A stretch of DNA of 64,000 nt, from contig JBANSL010000012.1 in NCBI GenBank assembly GCA_037127255.1, positions 23,942,615-24,006,614 of the forward strand. The letters are read 5' to 3'. Shown piece after piece: positions 22,111 to 31,540 of the stretch (position 1 is its first letter; each line of letters opens with the position of its first letter). Under the pieces are notes generated by a model, which saw nothing but the letters and a program-made list of their open reading frames with translations, was not told the origin of the DNA and searched no databases. The stretch is from Persicaria tinctoria. Its lineage: Eukaryota; Streptophyta; Magnoliopsida; Caryophyllales; Polygonaceae. The position numbers and the translations under genes are program-made.

Positions 22111-22851
22111 TATTAAATACACGATTTCTGTTTAGTGTGTCTTAAATTTCCGTTTAGCGCATGATCAATGGTCGCAACAACCATTTTTTTCCCCTCAAAT
22201 TACACATGGTCGCATCGACCAGATCACGAGATGGTCGTACCGACCAATTGCAATTTTAACGTTCCTAGAACAGTTCTCTCTTGCCGGAAAACCGCCGTTC
22301 CTCCGAGAGGAATAACCAAGGGCGACGCCAGGATGTGGGGTGCGTAGGCGACCGCCACACCCTTCTATCAGGGCAGATCTAGCCTATTTTACTAGATATC
22401 TATACAATATAGGTGTATTTATATATACATGTTACTCAGTTGCCGCAGTTGGTAGAGAGATAGGAGAAGAGTAGAGGAGGTTTGGGTTCAAAAATCCCTC
22501 CACTAGCAATTGCCACTTCAAAAAAATTTCTTTTTCTATTATCAGTCTTCATTTTTTTTCATATTCATTCTTTTTTTAAATAGTTCGATCAATAATTAAT
22601 CCCTGAAACTTAAAAGATCTTTCGTAATGTGACATTTTTTCCCATCTTCATTCTTTTTTAAAATAATTGATTATTTAATCAATCAAACTTAAAAGGATCT
22701 TTGACGAGTAATATATATAGTGACAAATAAGGAAACAAATAAAATTATGTGCAAATCCAACCTACCCAATATTCCAATCATGATTTTATGCCTGCCTTCA
22801 GTCAAAACTTTAAACGTGGATTAAACATTTGAATTTATTTAATCTTTCATA
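22111..22851. other. Non-coding stretch with possible tRNA-derived SINE
   Basis: Mostly AT-rich. At 22440-22457 the + strand reads TTGCCGCAGTTGGTAGAG, like the A-box/D-arm of tRNAs. At 22479-22498 it reads GGTTTGGGTTCAAAAATCCC, like a B-box with two extra bases, about 40 bp downstream. This spacing fits a pol III-derived SINE of about 150-170 bp. No clear TSD was found. A diverged copy of 22495-22700 recurs at 23300-23490. Confidence 0.35.
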
Positions 22852-22854
22852 TTA

Positions 22855-23250
22855 GAGCATCAACATCCATTGGTTTTACCCTCTGCATCCCTCCTATGGG
22901 GTAAATCCTATGGGGTAAACCCATGGATGTGGGATAAAACTCATTCCACCGAGGGGAATGAGCAACCCTAGTGGAATGGGTTAAACCCATCCCATCCCCA
23001 TCTCATTTTATTTTATAAAATTAATAAAAATGAGGTTTTTTATTTTTTTTTTATTAAGTGGGTTAAATTTTGATTGGTTAAAATATATGGTGGAGTATAA
23101 TTAAAGTTAAAAAATAGTAATGGGGTAAACTTATGGATGTGAGATAAAAGTTAAAATTCTTATAGGATAGGGTAGAGTTAGTGGAAAATGAGGTGTCACA
23201 ATATTACGAGGAGAGGGAGGGACGGAGTTACCCCATGAGTGCCGATGCTT
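22855..23250. mobile_element. PIF/Harbinger (Tourist-like) MITE
   Basis: 396 bp flanked by TTA on both sides (22852-22854, 23251-23253). Imperfect terminal repeats: GAGCATCAACATCCATTGG at the left and the complement of AAGCATCGGCACTCATGGGG at the right. Internal GGATGTGGGATAAAACTC and GGATGTGAGATAAAAGTT repeats. No coding potential. Confidence 0.75.
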
Positions 23251-23253
23251 TTA

Positions 23254-23488
23254 TGTACTATTTTGTGAATGAATTGGTGATGTAATTACTATTTTCCACT
23301 ACCAAGTGCCACTTCAACTTTTTCCTTTTCTATATATCATTCTTCATTTTTTTCCTCTCCCTCTTCATTCTTTTTTTTCATCTTCATTCTTTTTTTAAAT
23401 AGTTGATTTATTAATACCTAAAACTTAACGAATCTTTGATGATTAAACATTTTTTCCCATCTTTATTCTTCTTTAAATAGTTGAGCTC
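23254..23488. repeat. Diverged copy of 22495-22700
   Basis: T-rich sequence with the same order of blocks (CACTTCAA..TTTC, TCTTCATTTTTTTC, TTCATTCTTTTTTTAAATAG, AATCTTTGA, ATTTTTTCCCATCTT). No gene. Confidence 0.6.
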
Positions 23489-23659
23489 TGACACTAGCCT
23501 CTAATTCATGTCTACAACCACTTAGCTTCCACCTACCCAGTATCGTGGAAGGAGAATTCTAGAGTGAGCTCTGGGCTTAAGCTTAAGTCACAAACATAGT
23601 GGATCGGCCAGTACTCTCAGGCGATATCCCAGCAGTCGAAGGCAGAGATGGGATCGGTT

Positions 23660-24110
23660 GCGTTGGAAGAGAGCTAAAGACTGTGTTTTGGTGAGCAGAT
23701 CGGCCACCTAGTCTTTGGAGGAGATGAAAGATACTTCGAGGGATCTGTTGGCCACACGCTCATGATCAAAATGATAATCGAGAGACAAATGTTTGATCCG
23801 ATGATGGAGCACATGATTAACCGCAAGATAGGTTGCTCCAAGATTGTTACACCAAAGCGTAGGAGCCTGCCGAAGACCAATCCCAATAGAACTCAAGAGA
23901 TTTTGAATCTAGATCAACTCACAAGTTGCAATAGCGAGAGCTCTAGAGTCCGCGTCAATTGATGATCTCAAAATGGTGGCTTGCTTTTTCGAGGACCCTA
24001 AGATTAAGTTGGAGCTTGGAACCATGGTAAATGTAGTAAGCTTCGACAGAGCGTCTGTCCAAACGATCAGCCCTCCAATCTGCATCTGAAAAGGTCGACA
24101 GCTCATGAAG
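23660..24110 (-). pseudogene. copia RNase H relic
   Basis: Frameshifted pieces: FSDADW at the start (near 24090), a CDN-equivalent region as LWCNNLGATYLAVN, RIKHLSLDYHFDHERVAN and an ADLLTK-like end near 23690. Family members read CDN, the RTKHI/EID/HFVR block and ADxxTK. Several frames are needed, so it is dead. Confidence 0.7.
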
Positions 24111-24194
24111 AGTAGCAGCAGAGATGTGAAAATAATAATCCTTCGTGTGATTGAGATAACGCAGGATATTTTTAATGACCTGCCAATGGATGTC

Positions 24195-25104
24195 CTAAGG
24201 CTTGTGCATGAACTGCAAAACTTTGTTCATGGCAAAAGCTATATTAGGACGTGTAAAATAGAGATACTGAAGACTCCCGACGATGCTGCGATATAAATGA
24301 GGATTGTGGAATAGGGGCGAGGCTTCAACATCTTCTTGCGTGGTTGAGATGGGATTTGCAATGGGTCTGTAGTTAGACATTCCGGCTTTTAGGAGCACCT
24401 CCGTGGTGTGCTTGGATTGAGATAAAAAGAAGCATGTTGCAACTCGGCATATATCAATTCCAAGGAAGTAATTGGCTTGTCCGAGATCACGAACTGGGAA
24501 TGACCCGGAAATTGCATCAACAAACTTGACTGACAAAGACGGGTTAGAGGTGATCACCAAGAGATCATCAACGTAAACAAAAACAAAGGCGAGTTGGCAA
24601 CCTTGGCAATGGATAAACAAGGATGTGTCAGAAGGACACGATTCAAAACCAATGGAAATTAATAAGATGATCACTCAATCTGGCGAACCAAGCACGAAGG
24701 GCTTGTTTAAGGCCATATAAAGAGCGATTGAGTTTGCAAACATATGAAGGATGAGAGGAGACGATGAAACCTGGTGGTTGTGTGATGTAGACGTCCTCCT
24801 CAAGAGTGACATGGGCGTTCTGAATGTCCAGTTGCCGAGTCGTCCAGCCGTTCATCGCTGCAAGGGACAAGAGAAGACGGATAGTGGAAGGCTTGGCTAC
24901 AGGGCTAAAAGTTTCCGAATAATCAATCCCCGAAAGTTGATGGTAGCCTTTGGCTACAAGTCGCGCTTTCCGTTGTTCAATGGATCCGTCGAACCGGCGT
25001 TTTGTCTTGAACACCCACTTCACACCAAGTACGATGTGAGATGGATCGGAAGGGACTAGATCCCAAGTATTGGTGTCAAGAAGTGCCTTGAATTCAAGGG
25101 CCAT
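24195..25104 (-). pseudogene. copia reverse transcriptase relic
   Basis: Two overlapping frames. The first (24643-25104) has EFKALLDTNTWDLVP, GVKWVFKTKRRFDG, KARLVAKGYHQLSGIDYSET, RQLDIQNA, YITQPPGF and KLNRSLYGLKQALRAW. The second (24195-24674) has the catalytic VYVDDLLVI, LGQANYFLGIDI and YRSIVGSLQYLYFTRPNIAFAMNKV. The frameshift sits at about 24650-24670. The upstream linker 25108-25398 is Ser/Pro-rich and in frame apart from a stop. Confidence 0.85.
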
Positions 25105-25399
25105 AGCTTAGCGCCATTTGGGATGTTTTGAAGCTTCGGTGGAGCAAGATGGTTCCTCCGGGATTGAAGTTGTGACCGAGCATTGAGGCCATCGGATAGT
25201 GTCGTTTGTTCTTGTCAAGGGTTTGTTAACATTTTCACGAGCCCCGGTAATCATAGAATGGGTGGGGTTGTTTTGTAGAGGTGAAGGCGGTGAATTTATG
25301 GAGGATGAAGAAGCAACAGAGGATGATGAATCATAGGATGGGTGAGGGTTTGGAATCACGCCAGTTGTTGAAGATCTATGGTCGATTCTCTCATACATT

Positions 25400-26368
25400 C
25401 AAACAACGAGATAACGAAAACGATAAACGAAACCAAACACAAGAACACACAACATTTGTTTACGCGGTTCGGTTACCCTACCTCCGTGGAACCTCAGGAG
25501 GGGAGGCTCGCCCAATTTGACTAAGCAACCAAGTTCAAAACCGATTACAAAGGATTCAGATGCACAAGATCTAAGTTAGCAATTTCTAAAGCGACACAAG
25601 GAAGAAGATAAAAAGAGAATAGGGTTAGGAATCGTCCGTAAAAGACACCGAGAAATCTCAGAGAGATTTCTCAACACAGGAATCCTCCTTCCAAGCCTTC
25701 ATCTTCATCAAGTAAGCAGGAACTCAGGTAGCACCAGACCTAGGTGAGCTCCCTTCTAGAAATCGCCGTCGGCCGAGCAATCTCAAGCTGGAAACCCTAG
25801 CTTCTTCTCCCAAACCCTAGCCCCTTGGCTTACCTAAGAGAGAGAGCATCGTGATGCTACAGTGGAGCTAGGGTTTCTGAAGAGAGCATATATAGGCGAG
25901 CAAGCAACGGTCTCAAGCAGTGAGCTGGGCCAGAGGAATGGGCCAACAGAATAGGCCCAACAACCAGTGAAGCACAACTCGGACATAAGAAACCAGAAGA
26001 AGCCCAATGACCACACTTAGACTCACACACCCTTCCAATGGTCACACCAGGTGAGCCAAGCTAGCCATTGGTCCCAAACATGGTTAGACCATGGGACCAA
26101 TAAGCTTTTCTTGCTCACAGCATGGCCAGGTTGGTGTGTGGTCAAGTGTGATATCTCCTAACTTAGACCTAAGTGCATCTTAATACCAAATAAACCATGG
26201 TTTTGTTTACAAACAAAATTACAATGATTAAAGTAACAACACCAGTTGTAGCAGGGGATGGGCTAGGAGAAGGTGTGGGTTGGGCATGTGAAGCAGATGG
26301 GCTAAATAGGGGCAATTGGCCAAACTGTATGAAATTACTGTAATTTCATACAGTCTGACACTAGCCTC
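25400..26368 (-). repeat. LTR-like block of the copia relic
   Basis: Carries the ACGCGGTTCGGTTACCCTAC segment typical of plant LTR leaders, AACCCTAG repeats and GAGAGAG tracts. Near its outer end is a perfect palindrome (CTGTATGAAATTAC then GTAATTTCATACAG, 26327-26355). Primer site not found. Confidence 0.5.
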
Positions 26369-26381
26369 TAATTGTTTGGTT

Positions 26382-28233
26382 GCTTTAATGCAACTGTGTA
26401 GGTGGAAGTGGTTGTAGACATGAATGTTTCTGTAGTAAATCCACTACCAAGTATATGAGTAAATTTTTGTTAGATTTCCTTGTGTGCTCTATGTTTCTTA
26501 GCTTCTATGGTTGTGCAGGGATTAAGAAATTTTGTTACATTACATTGTCCTCTTTTGTCTTTTAATAACGTGATATACTTTTTCCAGTATTCTTGTGGAG
26601 AAATTGTCTAGCAAGCTAGTTGAGTTGTATGCAGATGAAATTGAAGCAGTTCATTATGTCTGACAAGCTGTTCATTCTCCATATACTCCTTTTGACGGAT
26701 CATTTGTATCTGATCGATGACAAGGTTGAAAGAAAAGATTTCATCAATATATTAAGGAAAACAAGTGTCAATTTATCGCATCATATCTTATTTTGTCTTG
26801 ATTTGATCAATTAAGGAAAATGTGATTCAATGTTTGTTGCTCCAGATTTTTTAGAATGTTGAAAGAAAAGATTTAGTTATACTTTTCGATATTCACCTAT
26901 AGTAATTTCTTGACAGATCGAGATGACACAACTATTTGCATCGTGCATCAATTAGTTGGTAATGTAATCTTATTTTATGATTCTTTGTACTCATGAGTCC
27001 TGACTGATCTACTTTTTCCAGTCTTGAGAAGAAATTGTCAAGCAAGCTAGTTAAGTTTTCTATAGGTGAAATTGAAGCAGTTCCTCCTGTCTAGCACCCC
27101 TGTGCAGCCATATACTCCTGACTGATCAGTGATCATCTATATCTGATGACAAGGTACAAGCTGCTAATAATCCTTCAGATGGATCTATTATGTTATGTCC
27201 CGACTCGAATTAAGCCATGAGCATGTAAAATTGAAAGGGAAAAAAAATCAAGTTTACATTCTAAATTTCTTCTCCCTGACTTTTTGGAAGCTTCTTCTGC
27301 CTTGATAGGTTGAAATACCTAAAACTTACTAGAAAGGAGGATCAGAGGAGCTACATGTTTCATTGTTTTGACTGATCCGAAGTATTTGACTTATAATCTC
27401 CTTCCATTTTACCAGTATAACTTGCTGATATGCTATTTTTCCATCTCCTATGTTCCTGTGAGAGCAGCTGCTTGTGAGCATAACGGGAAATCAGAACAAA
27501 GATGAGCATCTCATCTTTCTTGAAAATATTTTGACTGATTAATTAAGTTTGACAACTCATTTTGTATATATAAATGCTCATCTTTCTTGAAAACATTCCT
27601 CATTTTCTTTAAATGCTTCTGCCTTTATAGGTTGAAATAGCTTAAGCTTACTTGAAAGGAGGAGGAGCTACATGTTTCATTGTTCTAAAGATTCTACCTG
27701 GAAGTTTGTTGGATATATTTATAGCTGATGGTCCTTCAGTGGATGTTTTGTTAAGTATGCTTCGAACTTTCTCAATCAACAAAAACCAAGTAATGAATGC
27801 CTTTCATTAGTCTTTTGAACTTGGCATCAATCGTATTTTTCTTCCTGTCTGCTCATTCAATTTGGCTGGAAAAAAGGATGAAGTTTTTAAAAAATGGTGA
27901 TAAGGCATATTTTTTCTAGATAATTTTTTAGGGATAGATTGTAGAAAGAGGAAGACCGGGAACAATAAGATTAATATCTAATTGAAGATCCTTTCACTAA
28001 TTGTATATCCTATTTGCATCTTGGTTTGGCTGGAAAAAAATACCTGAATCAGTCTGAATCATAGTTGCAGCAAATGATTAGTTTGGCAATCACAGCCTCT
28101 TGGTTTCTGATTGAAGATTTGGCATGTAGAAGTTGCAGGTTTGTTTAATGGCTTCACCCCTATTTGCATCTTGTATCATTTTTATGAAATTTAATTGGTT
28201 AGGTGATCATTTTTTAAGATTCTTTGTACTTCA
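26382..28233. other. Degenerate internal duplication, gene-like but closed frames
   Basis: Blocks at about 26590-26730 and 27020-27140 are diverged copies (GAGAAATTGTCTAGCAAGCT against GAAGAAATTGTCAAGCAAGCT, then GGTGAAATTGAAGCAGTTC). Likewise 27300-27370 repeats at 27615-27685 (GCTTCTGCCTT.ATAGGTTGAAATA). The peptide from the first block (EKLSSKLVELYADEIEAV) looks protein-like, but stops follow in both copies. I read it as a duplicated, dead exon-intron region of an unrecognised gene. Confidence 0.4.
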
Positions 28234-29277
28234 TGATAGCTCCACTCTCTTGATGAGAATCGGAATTAGTTTCAACGGCTTTGACAGACAGTTTGTGTCA
28301 AAGGTCTTCAAGCTTTAACAGTGTTGATGAAACACAAAACCTGTACTTTATTATATTATGTTCGAATATTATTTTATATTATTACATGCTTCCAGATATT
28401 ATATTCTAACATTTCAGGAAGCTTTTCAATTATTTTCTCCTTCCAAAGTCGAAAAGTTAAGAATGACACAATCGGAGATCATGGCTTCAAAAGTTTTCAA
28501 GTTTAGAAGATCTCAAAGATAGCCATGATCAGCCTAGCCGCTGGAGAAGATTCCTTCCTTAAGTGGCGCCGATGATCTTCACTATATAAAGGAGATGAAG
28601 AAGAGAGAGAGAGAGAGGACTGACGTACATTCACGAATATCATTGCATAATCAGCCTTCAAGTTACGATCTCTCTTTAGCGTGTTCTCTCTGCTTGTTCT
28701 TAAGAGTCTTATATTTTGTTTCAAAGCATTTGAGAGTTACACAGTGAGCTTATAGGATATATTCTGAGAGAGTGTTATACTCAAGAGTTTATAACTCAGG
28801 AAGTGGGCACTAGGCTATTGATTCTCGAGAGTAAGAGGATTGTACTAGATAGCTGAGAGAGGCGGGGCTTTTCTAGATTGGTCTAGGACTCCAAGGGAAC
28901 GTGAGTTGACTAGATTGCAATTGTATAGGAGAGAGGCTTCTTGGTGAGCTATTAGGATCCTAAGCCTTGTGAATAAATAAAGCCTGTTGAATCATAGGGT
29001 TGTGGAAGAACCCTAGGCGGGGACGTAGGCCAAGTTCGTGCCGAACCTCGTTAACAATTCGTTGAGTCCTTTATCTATTGCTTTACCTTATTTCCGCATT
29101 TGGTTCGATTGTTTAACTTTGTGATTCAGGTTTTCCGAGAAAAGACTATGTCTAATCTCAAAGGGTTTTGCACGAGCTTCAAAAGTCTTGAGACTATCTG
29201 CAAAAAACCGACATACTCTATTCAACCCCCTTCTAAAGTATTTCTATATTACTTTGTTTTACATTATCGAACCTTCA
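28234..29277 (+). mobile_element. Solo LTR of a Sirevirus-type copia element
   Basis: 1044 bp starting TGATAGCTCC and ending TTATCGAACCTTCA, flanked by a perfect 5-bp duplication CTTCA (28229-28233 and 29278-29282). It aligns along its length with the LTRs of the intact Sirevirus at 52533-63090, read in the opposite orientation. Shared blocks include the ACCCTAGGCGGGGACGTAGG core and the CTCTATTCAACCCCCTTCTA end. Internal sequence was lost by LTR-LTR recombination. Confidence 0.9.
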
Positions 29278-29282
29278 CTTCA

Positions 29283-29816
29283 GTTCATCCTCAATTTTAT
29301 GTCATCTTGAAGCCTTTGTTGATTTTGCCCTTGCTCAATTTACGTCATCTTGGTGACTTTGCTGATTTTGCCATGTAGAAATCCAAGTTATCGGCTGCAT
29401 TTTTATTCGTCGAGAACAGAAGATTTTGATCCAATTGTTGCGAAGACAAGGACCGAAAATCAAAAGGAAATATATCGAGAGATGGTCAAATCAAGTGGGT
29501 CATTTTGTATGCTCATTTGATTTTGAATCCATAGTGGTTGATGGAAACTAAATACATACAAGAGATACAAGCACTTTAATATGTGTTCTAATGCATGTAT
29601 TAATTCATTGATTTTTTTAAAATTAATTTAGTTAGTGTCAGTTAAATACCAATTTTGTGTAAAAAAAATGAAAGTACATTAAATAAATTCATAGAAAATC
29701 ACAAGAGCATTGAATAGGCGGATCTTTGATTTTGTTAATATACTAATACTTTTCGACACATGTCTATGTCAAGAGTAGTGGAATTTGTCGACATCAAGAG
29801 TGATAGATTACAAAGA
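29283..29816. other. AT-rich flank, no gene seen
   Basis: Continuation of the host sequence interrupted by the solo LTR. Only short frames. Confidence 0.5.
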
Positions 29817-29818
29817 TA

Positions 29819-30054
29819 TTGAGCCTTCGAAAAAACTTGACACTTTACTATTTATGCACGCTTTTTTAAAAGTTAAAAACTACATAAAATATGTAGTTTT
29901 TTTTAATAATTTTTTTAACAACTTCGTAGTTATTCTTAATAAGTACAAACTTGTTAAAAAAAATTTATAAAAAAATGAATATTTTATATAGTTTTTTTTG
30001 TTCTAAAAAAGCGTGCATGAATAGTAAACGACAAGTTTTGCCGAACGGATGGAG
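29819..30054. mobile_element. Stowaway-like MITE, degenerate
   Basis: Foldback of 236 bp flanked by TA (29817-29818, 30055-30056). The arms AAACTTGACACTTTACTATT plus TATGCACGCTTTTTTA pair with TAAAAAAGCGTGCATGAATA plus GTAAACGACAAGTTTT. The right end CGGATGGAG matches the usual CGGAGGGAG Stowaway end; the left end is more decayed. Confidence 0.75.
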
Positions 30055-30056
30055 TA

Positions 30057-30416
30057 TTGTATAGTGGGTCCAAATGCCCAAAAGACCCAATACATTTGTA
30101 ACCTATATATATGTTTATCAATAAATGGAAACCCTCGAGGAGGATATTACAATCAATCTCGTGATCTTACAAAGAGATGTCACAAATGGCCCAAAAGCAT
30201 TCAACTATCTCACCAATCTCAACACCACGAGTGTCAAAACTGACACGCTATAGGATGTCACAAATGGCACTACCATTCTTGATGCTAATGGCAGCGCCAT
30301 TCGTGACGGTAAAATTCTTGACGCCTTGTAAAAGTGTCGAGAATGAAAATCTTACACTTTAAAGCGTCGCAAATGGTGATAAAAAGTGTCGGACAATACT
30401 ACCTTTTCCAGTAGTG
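30057..30416 (-). mobile_element. CACTA (En/Spm) element end
   Basis: Read on the minus strand from 30416 the sequence begins CACTACTGGAAAA, the hallmark CACTA terminus. It continues with short subterminal motifs such as CATTTGCGACGC, CATTTGTGAC and GACACTTTT repeated over about 330 bp. No matching opposite end or transposase is seen, so this is a truncated end or the left part decayed. Confidence 0.75.
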
Positions 30417-31540
30417 AATATATAATTTCTCATCTCCCTCATTTCAAGCTGCTTTACCTCGTTATATTATTTGTTGGAGTAATAAACTACGAAGTACTAT
30501 CAGAGACGGATCGAGGGATGTGCTGGGGATACAATCACTTATTTAATAAATTAAGGAAAACTTTAGCCTACCTAGACCACCCGAATTTTAATTTTTGGTT
30601 CCGTGCTTGAGTACTATAATGATCACATGAGATTGAATGACTTGCAACAACAACAACAATAACAAAAAAAAAAAAAGGAAATTTCGCGTGGTATACAGAA
30701 GTTTTACGAATTTCACATCACACCCTTGAGTTTTATACTAATTTCACCGCATGCCTTGTCCCGTTGATATTAACAGCAACTCCCTCTCTCCATTAGTTTT
30801 TAATAATTAAAAAAAGCAAAAATTTGGAAGAAAGAGAGAAAGAAGAACCCGACACTGGAGCGAGGTGGAGGAGGTGACATAGGCGACACGGCAAGAGAGT
30901 CGGCTGAAGGGAGCAGCCGGCCGCACCAGAGGTGATCAAGAGGCGCCAGAATCCACCGGAGGGTGGTGCTAGGTATGTCTCTTGGATTTTGAGCGCCTTT
31001 CCTAAAATTGGGTGTGAAATACTCAGTTTGTGAATGTGCAACGTGATTGTGATTGTGTGTAATATGAGTTTGAGAATTTTGGCTCAATTAAGACTTAATT
31101 AGGTTTTAGATGTTTCAATTTCGAGAATTCGGACAAAGAGGGTATGTTTTCAGCTCTAGGTTTATGTGTTCTAAATGCATTTAGGTTTCACTTAATAGCT
31201 TGTGTTTTGCATCTTGTTGAGTTGAGATTGAGAATGGATAAATTATGAACCTTTAATTTTGCTATCATAAATTTCCGGGAACCTATTTCCAGTTACAAGG
31301 AACCTTTAATTTTGTTAGTTTATTTTCATACATTTTTGGGGTTTACAAATTACAGACCATTATGTTGTCACTGCAACAATAAGTTGAATGAGATAGAAAT
31401 TCGAATGAGATAAATTCACAAAATCAATAAATTCAAATGGCGGCTCCTTTGCCATATTCAATTTAGTTCTTAATTCAACTTCAATCTATATAACCAATCT
31501 TATTCACAAACTTTTGTCGTTCAATTCAATTCAGTCCTTT
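30417..31540. other. No gene seen
   Basis: Mixed AT-rich sequence with a GC-richer block at 30840-30970. The frame there (30793-31087 minus) is not recognised. A poly-A/CAA tract lies at 30645-30676. Confidence 0.45.

Larger units (their letters stand above)
23489..26381 (-). mobile_element. Ty1/copia relic with one LTR, 20-bp direct repeat at both edges
   Basis: The minus strand holds an LTR-like block (about 25400-26368) that runs straight into the linker before RT, so gag, protease and integrase are missing. RT and RNase H relics follow. TCTGACACTAGCCTCTAATT occurs at both edges (23489-23508 and 26362-26381). On the minus strand this reads AATTAGAGGCTAG then TGTCAGA, which looks like a polypurine tract joined to an LTR start; both edges would then be LTR starts preceded by a tract, rather than a target duplication. 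An extra inverted match (TCATGTCTACAACCAC near 23510, and its complement near 26412) lies outside it. Confidence 0.6.
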
